Assembly (NCBI GenBank): GCA_028377305.1
Contig: JAONJW010000024.1
Span: 1 to 36,489, forward strand
Source of the DNA: Prolixibacteraceae bacterium
GTDB lineage: Bacteria; Bacteroidota; Bacteroidia; Bacteroidales; Prolixibacteraceae
DNA: 36,489 nt
Direction of reading: 5' to 3'
Of this stretch, positions 6,300-15,600 are shown piece by piece. The notes below the pieces were generated by a model. That model made no database searches. It saw only the letters and a list, made by a program, of their open reading frames with translations, and had not been told where the DNA came from. How positions within the stretch are numbered: the first letter of the stretch is position 1; every line of letters starts with the position of its first letter. The translations under genes and the position numbers were made by a program.

Positions 6300-8429
6300 A
6301 TGATGACATCTATTGAGATAAAACATATTAGCGATATACTAGGACTTCGCCCTCTTCAGGTAGAAAATACAATTCAGCTCTTTGAAGAGGGAGCCACAGT
6401 CCCATTTATTGCCCGTTATAGAAAAGAGAGAACCGAATCGTTGGATGAAGTGGCCATTGCCGACATCGAACAACAAAAAGAGAAACTAAATACCCTTGCT
6501 AAAAGGAAAGAGTCAATATTAAAAACTATTGCCGGGCAAGACCTATTAACTAGTGAGCTTAAAAAGCAAATCGACCAATCATATGATCTTCAACTACTTG
6601 AAGACTTATATCTACCATACAAGCCTAAACGACGCTCCAAAGCAACCATAGCGAAAGAAAATGGATTAGAGCCATTGGCTAAAATGATGATGAAACAAAA
6701 TAATGATCGTATTGAAAGTAGTGCCGAACGATTTCTTTCAAAAAATGTTGACGATATTGAAAGTGCAATTACTGGTGCCCAACATATCATTGCAGAATGG
6801 GTAAACGAGAATAGTATTGCACGAGAGATTGTTCGTGATGTATTTCAACGTAATGCATTGATTGAAGCAAAAGTAGTGAAAGGTAAAGAAGAAGAAGGCA
6901 ATAAATTCTCTAACTACTTTGACTGGAAAGAACCGCTTCATAAATGTCCTTCACACCGAATGTTGGCCATGCGTAGAGGAGAAAAAGAAGGTATTTTGAA
7001 AATCTACATTACAACAGATAATGAGCGTGTTTTAATACGCCTAAATCACTTATTTGTAAAGGCAAAATCGACAACATCTGGTTATGTTGAACAAGCTGTA
7101 TCAGATAGTTACAAACGACTTCTAATGCCTTCTATCTGCACTGAATTTTTAAAATTTAGCAAAGAAGAAGCCGATAAAGAGGCTATCAGTGTATTTGCTG
7201 AGAATCTAAGACAATTACTTCTTTCTGCCCCTCTAGGTCAAAAGCGCATTCTAGCAATTGATCCCGGATTCCGTACCGGATGTAAAATCGTTTGTTTAGA
7301 TAAGCAAGGTCAACTACTTCATAACGAAACAATTTTTCCTCATAAGCCTAAAGGAGACTTCCAAAAAGCAATGAAGAAAGTAGCACAGCTAACCAACGCA
7401 TATAAAATTGAAGCCATTGCTATTGGTAATGGTACCGCAAGTAGAGAGACTGAATCTTTTATAAAAAGAGTCCCTTTTGATCGTGATATATCTGTATTTA
7501 TCGTGAGCGAAGATGGAGCATCTATCTATTCTGCATCAAAGATTGCAAGAGAAGAATTTCCTCAGTATGATGTAACGGTTAGAGGTGCAATATCTATTGG
7601 AAGAAGGTTAATGGATCCTCTTGCTGAACTAGTTAAAATAGATCCTCAAAGCATTGGAGTTGGTCAGTATCAACACGACGTGGACCAAAAGCAGTTAAAA
7701 GAGGGGTTAGATCGTGTGGTTTCTTCTTGTGTGAACAACGTTGGGGTCAATGTAAATACAGCCTCGACCCACCTACTCCATTATGTGTCAGGACTCGGCC
7801 CTACATTAGCTAAGAATATTGTAGAATATAGGAATGAAAATGGTCCTTTTGAGTCTAGAGCTCAACTAAAGAAAGTGAAACGAATGGGGGATAAAGCTTT
7901 TGAGCAATGTGCTGGTTTCTTAAGAGTCGATCAACCACAAAACCCATTAGACAACTCTGCGGTACACCCAGAAGCATATGGTATCGTTTCACAGATGGCA
8001 AAAGACCTAAAGGTGAAGCCTTATGAGATAATTGGGAATAAATTACTTTGCGACCGTATCGACATATATAAATACACAACAGATAAGTTAGGAGCTCCCA
8101 CACTATCAGATATTGTGGATGAATTGAGAAAACCAGGAGTAGACCCTCGGGAAGAGATTGAGACGTTCAAATTTGCTGAAAATATCTTTAAACTTGAAGA
8201 TCTTACCATTGGAATGCTGCTTCCAGGGATTGTTACCAATATAACAAATTTCGGTGCATTTGTTGATGTGGGTATTAAGCAGCAAGGTTTAGTGCATATC
8301 TCTGAGATGGCAGATCGATTTATTTCAGATCCAAACGAAATTATCAAACTTCATCAACATATACAAGTGAAAGTTATAGACCTTGACATTTCAAGAAAAC
8401 GCCTACAACTATCTATTAAACAGGTGTAA
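6300..8429 (+). CDS. tex: Tex family transcription accessory / RNA-binding protein
   Basis: This 709-residue protein has the Tex layout. A helical N-terminal region (about 1-200) has FIARYRKE near residue 40. A YqgF/RuvC-like domain starts at about 315 (RILAIDPGFRTGCK). Helix-hairpin-helix repeats lie around 490-560 (VSGLGPTLAKNIVEYR). A C-terminal S1 domain spans about 635-707 (GIVTNITNFGAFVDVG to LVHISEMA). Tex binds RNA and affects transcription and RNA turnover. The chain stops directly after the S1 domain, without the charged tail seen in some proteobacterial forms. ATG occurs twice at the start (6300 and 6303); either may be used. It is a single-gene unit between two terminators. Confidence 0.93.
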   Translation: MMTSIEIKHISDILGLRPLQVENTIQLFEEGATVPFIARYRKERTESLDEVAIADIEQQKEKLNTLAKRKESILKTIAGQDLLTSELKKQIDQSYDLQLLEDLYLPYKPKRRSKATIAKENGLEPLAKMMMKQNNDRIESSAERFLSKNVDDIESAITGAQHIIAEWVNENSIAREIVRDVFQRNALIEAKVVKGKEEEGNKFSNYFDWKEPLHKCPSHRMLAMRRGEKEGILKIYITTDNERVLIRLNHLFVKAKSTTSGYVEQAVSDSYKRLLMPSICTEFLKFSKEEADKEAISVFAENLRQLLLSAPLGQKRILAIDPGFRTGCKIVCLDKQGQLLHNETIFPHKPKGDFQKAMKKVAQLTNAYKIEAIAIGNGTASRETESFIKRVPFDRDISVFIVSEDGASIYSASKIAREEFPQYDVTVRGAISIGRRLMDPLAELVKIDPQSIGVGQYQHDVDQKQLKEGLDRVVSSCVNNVGVNVNTASTHLLHYVSGLGPTLAKNIVEYRNENGPFESRAQLKKVKRMGDKAFEQCAGFLRVDQPQNPLDNSAVHPEAYGIVSQMAKDLKVKPYEIIGNKLLCDRIDIYKYTTDKLGAPTLSDIVDELRKPGVDPREEIETFKFAENIFKLEDLTIGMLLPGIVTNITNFGAFVDVGIKQQGLVHISEMADRFISDPNEIIKLHQHIQVKVIDLDISRKRLQLSIKQV

Positions 8430-8450
8430 TAGATAGTTTTGACTATATAT

Positions 8451-8487
8451 AAAAGCCCTAAACAACATAATTCGCTTAGGGCTTTTT
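8451..8487. terminator. Bidirectional terminator between tex and the 82-residue protein gene
   Basis: AAAAGCCCTAA and TTAGGGCTTTTT form an 11-bp perfect stem flanked by an A-run and a T-run. It can therefore serve both convergent genes. Confidence 0.85.
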
Positions 8488-8532
8488 AATGTGTATGAAT
8501 TATGTACACAAATCACATATATCTCCTAAAGA

Positions 8533-8781
8533 TTACTCTTCTTCATCTAGTAACTCTTCTTGATAATCTAACTCGGCATCGAGAAAAGCGTCAGCTTGAG
8601 CTACCAAGTCACCAATTAATTCAACACTCTCAGGCTTTTCATCAAACCAATGGATCACTGGATTAGATGGTATACCATCATCATCCGACTCAATTAAGAA
8701 TCTTGGACTCTCTGTATGTAATACATACACTTTATCAGGATCAACCTGTGCATTATCTGCGACTAAAAATTTTGGTAACAT
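8533..8781 (-). CDS. Small acidic conserved hypothetical protein
   Basis: This 82-residue protein has no signal peptide and no membrane segment. The N-terminal half is beta-rich in appearance (MLPKFLVADN, KVYVLHTESPRFLIE). The C-terminal half is very acidic and helical (LVAQADAFLDAEL to a run of Glu and Asp), giving a strongly negative protein. The N-terminal pattern looks like a small conserved protein of Bacteroidota, but I know no assigned function. A good -7 box (TAACTTTG) lies 47 bases upstream and a terminator lies just downstream, which supports a real single gene. Confidence 0.75.
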   Translation of the reverse strand: MLPKFLVADNAQVDPDKVYVLHTESPRFLIESDDDGIPSNPVIHWFDEKPESVELIGDLVAQADAFLDAELDYQEELLDEEE

Positions 8782-8827
8782 AAAGCTCTACATTTAGTAT
8801 AAAACAATTTCGCACTCTTTCTATCGG

Positions 8828-8835
8828 CAAAGTTA
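8828..8835 (-). promoter_or_regulatory. Possible -7 box of the 82-residue protein gene
   Basis: On the minus strand this reads TAACTTTG, a perfect TAnnTTTG box, giving a leader of about 40 bases. There is no clear -33 TTTG. Confidence 0.4.
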
Positions 8836-9010
8836 ATATTATTTCGTGTTCTTACTCTTTTGATGTTAAATTATATATTAAATCCTCCTCCTTTTGCACA
8901 AATATGATTCGATTCATCTTAGATGGAAATTATATTATATATATTCAACGACTCAAATCCTCCCATAACGTTACTTTTTTAGCCATTTATTATCATAATT
9001 GTTATCATAT

Positions 9011-10657
9011 ATGAACTATTTCTTACACATCATTCAAATACTAGAGAGTTATATCAGTGGTTCTCTATGGTTCGTTCTTCTGCTTCTTGGAACAGGCTTC
9101 TTTTACACAATCTATTTAGGATTCCCTCAAATCAGACATTTCGGCACCTCCATAAAAGTTCTTCGAGGCAAATACGACAATCCTGATGATAAAGGGGACA
9201 CATCCCATTTTCAAGCTTTAACCACTGCCCTATCTGGAACTGTAGGAACTGGTAATATCGCGGGAGTTGCATTTGCAATCCATTTAGGTGGACCTTCTGC
9301 TCTGTTTTGGATGTTGGTCACTGCACTCCTTGGTATGTGTACTAAATTTGTTGAAGTAGTTTTATCTCATAAATACCGTGAGATTAATGACAAAGGGACA
9401 ATTTCCGGTGGACCAATGTATTATATGAAAAATGGGTTGAAATGGAAGAGTATGCCAATTATATTTGCTATTGCTACAGTCATTTCAAGCTTTGGTACAG
9501 GATGTCTACCACAAATAAATAGTATTGCAAATTCATTATTTACAACCCTCGGTATAGACAAAATGCTATCCGGAGCTATTTTATCTATTCTTTTAGCACT
9601 TGTCGTGTTGGGGGGAATCAAAAGAATTGCCAAAGTAACAGAGAAATTAATCCCAATGATGGCGATTCTATATATTGTGGGAGCATTGGGGGTACTTGCT
9701 TATAATGCAGAAAATATTCTCCCATCTATTGCTTCCGTTTTCACGGGAATCTTTTCAGGAAGTGCAGCTACAGGAGGTTTCCTCGGTGCATCACTCGCTT
9801 TTGCATTTAACAGAGGGGTAAATAGAGGACTATTCTCGAATGAGGCAGGGCAAGGGTCTGCTCCAATTGCTCATGCATCTGCAAAATGCTCAAACCCAAT
9901 ACACGAAGGCTTTGTCGCCCTTTTAGAACCATTTATTGACACAATCATAATTTGCTCTATTACCGGTATTACATTATTAAGTTCAGGTGTTTGGAAAGAA
10001 AAAATAGACACGCCATTTGAAAGAACAAATACCATTGTTCTTGCTGAGAAATATAATGAGTCTAACCCATCAGACGTAAAAAAACTAAAAACATTTATTA
10101 TAGGTGACCAAAAAGTTCCAACATTCAATGGAAATCTTGAAGTCGAGGAAGGACGAATATTGAATGATTTGACAGTTCTTCATGCACACTCAATTGCAGA
10201 GAACATGGAAATTCTTTACAAAAAGAAACCTTTTGATGGAACGATAAATGTTATCAAAGGAGTTCCTCAAATAGATAAGAACTACGTTATTCATGGTCAA
10301 TCTTTAATCCACAGTGCTCCTTTGACCACAGAAGCCTTTACACGAAGTTATTTTGGTGAGTGGGGGAAATATATTGTTAGTATCGGATTATTGCTATTCG
10401 CGTTCTCTACAGCTATTGCATGGGCATATTATGGATCCACTGCGATAATCTTCTTGGTCGGAACTAAATATGTTAATTGGTTTCTAGTAGTATATATAAT
10501 TGGCTTCTTTATCGCAGCATTTGCAGACACCACTCTTATTTGGACAATATCAGGAATCATGATCGCACTAATGACTATTCCTAACTTAATAGGAATTCTC
10601 TTTATGCACAAAGAGGTAAAACAAGAACTGAAACAGTTTGAAAAAGACGATCAATAA
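9011..10657 (+). CDS. Amino-acid:cation symporter, AGCS (alanine/glycine) family
   Basis: This 548-residue polytopic inner-membrane protein has family signatures ALSGTVGTGNIAGVAFAI (about 75-92), GGPMYYMKNGLKW (about 133-145) and FNRGVNRGLFSNEAGQGSAP (about 265-285). AGCS carriers bring in alanine or glycine with Na+ or H+. I chose the ATG at 9011; a TTG at 8999 would add four residues. An unusual hydrophilic segment of about 120 residues (327-449) sits where most members have about 20-30 residues between late membrane helices, which explains the extra length. It is a single-gene unit. The exact substrate is not determined. Confidence 0.9.
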   Translation: MNYFLHIIQILESYISGSLWFVLLLLGTGFFYTIYLGFPQIRHFGTSIKVLRGKYDNPDDKGDTSHFQALTTALSGTVGTGNIAGVAFAIHLGGPSALFWMLVTALLGMCTKFVEVVLSHKYREINDKGTISGGPMYYMKNGLKWKSMPIIFAIATVISSFGTGCLPQINSIANSLFTTLGIDKMLSGAILSILLALVVLGGIKRIAKVTEKLIPMMAILYIVGALGVLAYNAENILPSIASVFTGIFSGSAATGGFLGASLAFAFNRGVNRGLFSNEAGQGSAPIAHASAKCSNPIHEGFVALLEPFIDTIIICSITGITLLSSGVWKEKIDTPFERTNTIVLAEKYNESNPSDVKKLKTFIIGDQKVPTFNGNLEVEEGRILNDLTVLHAHSIAENMEILYKKKPFDGTINVIKGVPQIDKNYVIHGQSLIHSAPLTTEAFTRSYFGEWGKYIVSIGLLLFAFSTAIAWAYYGSTAIIFLVGTKYVNWFLVVYIIGFFIAAFADTTLIWTISGIMIALMTIPNLIGILFMHKEVKQELKQFEKDDQ

Positions 10658-10678
10658 ATAATTAAAGGTCAAAGATTC

Positions 10679-10720
10679 ACTTAAATAGGCAGTCATAAAA
10701 TTATGGCTGCCTATTTAAGT
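10679..10720. terminator. Long hairpin after the symporter gene
   Basis: An 18-bp stem (acttaaataggcagtcat with atggctgcctatttaagt, one G-T pair) has a 6-base loop. It starts 21 bases after the stop. The stem base is AT-rich but there is no separate T-run, so it may be a terminator or an mRNA-stabilising hairpin. Confidence 0.6.
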
Positions 10721-10853
10721 ATCACAAGATGACTCACAACAACCTATGTTCTAATATAATATATATTTTGGGACATAATCTATTATATTCTATTGTGGTA
10801 TGAAAAAGAATTTTATCATATTTACAAATAGATTAAAAAACGTAACCCCTAAT

Positions 10854-11402
10854 ATGGAACAAGAATTATGGCAGCAAATTAGGAATAAGGACAAGGAGGC
10901 ACTAAAATTACTCTTTGACCAACAATATAACACTCTACTATCTTACGGAAGAAGACTAAATTTTTCTGAAGGAGAGATCGAAGACGTGATACAAGATCTT
11001 TTTATTTCTCTTATAGATCGCCACAAAGCGCTTCCGAAGGAGGTTAATGTCCAAGCATATCTTTTTTCAGCCGTACGCTTTTCTCTATTTAATTATAGGA
11101 AAAAGGCCAAAAGATTTTCATCCATAAGTGGTCAAGAAGAGGAAATTTTCTTATTCGATCTTGATGACTCAACCTCAGACTCATCGATGAAACAAGTCAA
11201 AGATAAATTAACACAATTACCTACACGTCAAAAAGAAGCTATATTCCTAAAATATTACCAGAATATGTCTATAAATGAGATTGGTGAGATTATGAATATT
11301 GCACCACAATCAGTGAGTAACCTTCTTCATAAAGCATACGTTCTTCTAAGAAATGATCTTTCAAAGCAGATAATACTACAATGTATTACAACCTTTAAAT
11401 AA
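10854..11402 (+). CDS. ECF RNA polymerase sigma factor (Bacteroidota SusCD-linked type)
   Basis: This protein of about 182 residues has region 2 (ALKLLFDQQYNTLLSYGRRL to VIQDLFISL) and region 4 (LPTRQKEAIFLKYYQNMSINEIGEIMNIAPQSV, helix-turn-helix). There is no region 3 or 1.1, which defines an ECF factor. I prefer the ATG at 10854 (MEQELWQQ), the usual family start; an in-frame ATG at 10800 would add 18 basic residues. It is expected to be held by the FecR-type protein encoded next and released when the SusC receptor binds ligand, then to transcribe the susCD genes. That circuit is inferred from the gene order, which is well known in Bacteroidota. Confidence 0.9.
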   Translation: MEQELWQQIRNKDKEALKLLFDQQYNTLLSYGRRLNFSEGEIEDVIQDLFISLIDRHKALPKEVNVQAYLFSAVRFSLFNYRKKAKRFSSISGQEEEIFLFDLDDSTSDSSMKQVKDKLTQLPTRQKEAIFLKYYQNMSINEIGEIMNIAPQSVSNLLHKAYVLLRNDLSKQIILQCITTFK

Positions 11403-11719
11403 GGCCATTAGCATTTGTAATACACAAACATGTTCTTTAACACAATATACAAAGCAGTAGATCTACTGTTATTGGACACATCTAAATGAATGAAAGCTCA
11501 TATCGGACTGTCCGTGTCTTACAACCGATAGTTCAAACGAGTAAATTTATTGGTATCGCAATATCTGCTGACAGGTAAAAGCTAAACAAGAAACTGCTAT
11601 ACAACACATACAAAGAGAGAGTAGATAAATAGTATGAGGTGTATATATAAGTACAGATTAAACATATCTATTGAATTCCTAATAACTAATTATTGGGTAA
11701 AATAAGAGTATTTTTTATC
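11403..11719. other. 317-bp spacer between sigma and anti-sigma genes
   Basis: There is no open frame or clear TAnnTTTG promoter. It contains a 14-bp perfect palindrome CAGTAGATCTACTG (11455-11468). It also has a possible hairpin with outer stem TATCGG (11501-11506) and CCGATA (11525-11530) enclosing the inverted repeat CGGACTGTCCG. These could be protein-binding sites or a structured leader of the anti-sigma gene. No T-run follows any of them, so a terminator is unlikely. Confidence 0.4.
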
Positions 11720-12619
11720 ATGAATAATAAAGAATTTATATATAAGTTAGATCAAATAATCCATAAGCTCAAAGACGACTATTCTCTTCGTCCTATCGGA
11801 AAAGAGAATAACTCATCCGCTTTATGGGGAAAGATTGAACAAAGGTTGTTACAACGTAAAGTTGTCCACCTTAAGCGTTGGAATTATATTGGTTGGAGCG
11901 CTGCAATGATTGTGATCCTAATTGGGTTATGGAACATACAAAAGGAAGATGGATCACATTCAACCGTGGTTTCAGAATTACAAATAAAAACCTTGGATGG
12001 CGAGAGAAACAGCTTCAACCTTAAAGATGGAAGCAAGATTTCTCTTTATCCAAATTCATCGGTAACATTATACTCATCCATATCAAACACAGTGGACTCC
12101 ATTTATTTAAAGGGGGCCGCTAAATTTAACATTACCAAACGGGAAGATGATTTACTTAAGGTTAGAACGAAAAATTTCGATATTCATGTCTTAGGTACCA
12201 CATTTATAGTTGAAGATTTTGATTCAAAAAAAGAAGCATTAACCTCTTTAATAGAAGGAAAGCTTGCTGTTGATCCTGTAGCAAATAACAACACTAAGAC
12301 TTTGATTTTGAATCCTAATGAAAAGGTAATCATTGATAAAATAAATCATCAATATAAAAAACAGGAATTCACACAAGATGACTACCTAAAATCAAAAGGC
12401 ATATATCGATTCGAACACATTACACTAAGAGATTATATACTAGAAGTCGAAGAGTTTTTTGGTGTAAGTATAGAGATATCACCAACATTAGAAAAAGAAA
12501 GATACACGCTAATAATAGACCAAAACAAAGATCTAAGTGAAGTATTTAAAGACCTCTTAAAGATTGGAAAAATTAAAACACACAAACAAAAAAACAAACA
12601 CTATCAATTAACAAAGTAG
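11720..12619 (+). CDS. FecR-family anti-sigma factor
   Basis: This 299-residue protein has a cytoplasmic N-terminal part (about 1-55) that should bind the sigma factor. One membrane segment follows (about 56-76, YIGWSAAMIVILIGLW). The periplasmic FecR domain (about 95-205) includes LKDGSKISLYPNSSVTLY and FDIHVLGTTFIVEDF. A C-terminal domain of the DUF4974 type (about 225-295) has IYRFEHITLRDYILEVEEFF. The ATG at 11720 is preferred over an upstream in-frame TTG at 11693. It lies directly before susC, whose STN domain is the expected signalling partner, and so links outer-membrane ligand binding to the ECF sigma factor. Confidence 0.92.
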   Translation: MNNKEFIYKLDQIIHKLKDDYSLRPIGKENNSSALWGKIEQRLLQRKVVHLKRWNYIGWSAAMIVILIGLWNIQKEDGSHSTVVSELQIKTLDGERNSFNLKDGSKISLYPNSSVTLYSSISNTVDSIYLKGAAKFNITKREDDLLKVRTKNFDIHVLGTTFIVEDFDSKKEALTSLIEGKLAVDPVANNNTKTLILNPNEKVIIDKINHQYKKQEFTQDDYLKSKGIYRFEHITLRDYILEVEEFFGVSIEISPTLEKERYTLIIDQNKDLSEVFKDLLKIGKIKTHKQKNKHYQLTK

Positions 12620-12625
12620 AAACAT

Positions 12626-12664
12626 ACCAATAAACTTACCAATTAAACAAACTAAACTTATGAG
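12626..12664 (+). promoter_or_regulatory. susC translation start region, possible sRNA target
   Basis: The leader shares ACCAATAAA (12626-12634) and AAACTTATGA (12654-12663) with the plus strand of the small RNA module, so the small RNAs can pair here. With G-U pairs, copy 2 forms 13 contiguous pairs over 12652-12664, covering the ATG. This is a prediction from complementarity only. Confidence 0.4.
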
Positions 12665-15600
12665 ACAAGAAAGACCTATGTCTTTTCTTTATCGAAAGAT
12701 TTCTATCACATCATCGATATTGAAAAGTACTATTTGTGCAGCAGCCTTAATGCTGTCGTCTTTAAATGCATCAGCTGCAATACTAGAAGAAGATGTGAAT
12801 ATTAATCTAAAGAACAAGCCATTAATTGAATTCTTCCAAGCAATTGAACAGCAAACAGAATATGTCTTTGTTTATAAGACCAGTGCAATTAACTCAAATA
12901 AGAAGATCTCTTTAAACGTTAAGGGAGAAGAACTTAAAGATGTTCTAGACGAAATGCTAGACAAGAATAACTTGACATATTCGTTAGAAAACAACAAGAT
13001 TGTCATCTCTGAAAGAAGCAGTAAGGTTGAAACTCAATCGAAACAAGCTAAGAGTAAGATAGTCGTAAAAGGTAGTGTAATGGACGCTCAAGGTGCACCT
13101 TTACCTGGAGCTACAATTGTAGTTAAAGGGACAACACAAGGTACAATCACTGATTTCGACGGTAATTACTCACTCGCAAATGTACCGAAAGGTGCAACCC
13201 TTGTCTATTCCTTTGTTGGAATGACAACCAAAGAAGCTGTTGCCGATAAAAGTGAGATTAAAATTCAACTAGAAGATGACGCGGTAAGTCTAAGTGAGGT
13301 AGTTGCTGTTGGGTATGGTGTTCAAAAGAAGGTCAACCTTACAGGATCCGTTGCATCTATTAAGTCGGAAGAACTTCTTAAAACAAAAACTGCCAATATC
13401 ACTAACTCAATGGTAGGTAAGGTTCCGGGACTACTTTCCGTTCAACGAAGTGGACAACCGGGAGCAGATCAATCTGAAATATCTATTCGAGGTAAAAGTA
13501 CTTTCGGGAATAATGCTGCACTTGTAATCGTGGATGGTATTGAAAGAGATTTCAATCAGATTGACCCAAATATGATTGAATCAATTACGGTCCTAAAAGA
13601 TGCTGCTGCCGCTGCTGTATACGGAGTACGTGCATCTAATGGTGTAATTCTTGTAACCACAAAAAAAGGGAAAGAAGGCAAAGCATCTGTGACATATACA
13701 GGATCTTATGGGGTACAAACGCCAACAAAAATTCCCGAATTAATGGATGCTTACACATATGCTTCACTTATAAATCAAGCATTTGTTAATGAAGGGCAAC
13801 AACCAAGATACAACGAAGAAGAAATTCAAAAGTTTAAAGCAGGAACTGAGTCAGGTTACCAAAGTACCGATTGGTGGAATGAAACATTTAATAAGCTGTC
13901 ACCAATCACTCAACATAACTTAGCTGTTACTGGTGGTAGTAAAAAAAGCAACTACTACATTTCCGTGGGGATGCTAGACCAAAAAGGGATGTATGATACT
14001 AGTTGGTTTAAAAGATACAACGTTAGATCAAATTTAGAAACAAAGATTGGGGACAACCTGAAGGTAAATTTGAATTTAGCAGCAAGAATCGAAGAAAAAA
14101 ATAATTCAGGAGCAGGGAGCGTTAATGCTGACATTAATAACACTAAAAATACTTATAGAGATGGTAGTGAAAAGATATTTCATGGTGTACTAAGAGCATG
14201 GCCCACGAAGCCAGTATATAATGCGGAAGGTAATGCTTCATATTCAGGAACGCCAACGAACCCAGTAATGGATGCAACAGAAAATGGATATGATAATCAA
14301 AAGCGAAACGTCTTCCAAAGCTCCCTTTCTTTTGAATATAAATTCAAAAAAATACAAGGGCTTAAAGCAAAGGCTTTATTCTCGTATGATGTAAACATGA
14401 CACCTCGTAAAAAGTTCGTATCTCCTTACAATTACTATATTTATAATAAGGATGATGGAACTTATGATGAAAAAGCAGTTGGTGCAAAGACTACAATACA
14501 AAAATGGTTCTCTCAGAACAATAGTACAACTGTTCAGCTGTCATTAAACTACAATAAAACATTTGGGAAACATCAAGTCGCAGGACTACTCTTATTAGAA
14601 CAAGTAGAAGGAAACTATGATACATTTAATGCATACAGAGAAAATGGTTTCTTGACAAATACATTCGATCAGATCCAAGGTGGAAGTGATACCAATAAAA
14701 ATAATAATGGTAATGCAAAAGAAAACGGCAGAATCGGATACGTAGGAAGATTTAACTACAATTACGAAGGGAAATATCTATTTGAAACTAGTTTTAGATA
14801 TGATGGATCTTTTAATTTTCCGAATGGTGACAAATGGGGACTATTCCCATCTGTATCTGCAGGATGGCGAATATCTGAGGAAGATTTTATAAAAGATAAT
14901 TTCAGTTTTGTGGATAATCTAAAATTAAGAGCTTCGGTTGGTAAATTTGGAAATGATCGTATTTCACAATTCCAATATATTGATGCATATCAATCAGTAA
15001 CAGGCGCTGTAATTGGACCAGATTATATGAAGGGGTTAGGACACCCTAAAGTTGCAAACCCTAATGTGACGTGGGAAACTGCAATCAACTACGATTACGG
15101 TTTAGATTTATCACTTTGGAGGGGAGGTCTTTCAATAGAAGCAAATTACTTCTATAAACACACCAATGATATTTTAATTAAAAGAGGAGCTGAAGTTCCC
15201 GATACATTTGGCGCACAACTACCTGATGAAAACATTGCCGAAACAGAGAACTATGGTTTCGAACTAACTTTGGGTCATGCTGGCAAAATAGGAAATCTAA
15301 AATACGATGTATCTGGCAACTATACCTTTGCAAGAAGCAAAGTTATATATTGGGCAGAACCAACAAATGTTCTACCACACCAACAACAAACAGGAAGACC
15401 ATTTGATCAATTTAAGGGATTAAAATCATTGGGTTTATTCCAAAATGAAGAGGAGATAAAAAATTGGGCAAATCAAGGTAAAAAGAACAAAGGTATAAAA
15501 CCAGGAGACATCAAATACGAGGATTTTAATGGTGATGGCAAAATAGATGGGAACGATGAGCAGTTCTTAGGCAAAAGTAAGGTCCCAGAAATAATATATG

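Noticed and set aside
11455-11468. Palindrome as a terminator of the sigma gene
   Set aside because: No loop and no T-run. A protein-binding site or chance palindrome is more likely.
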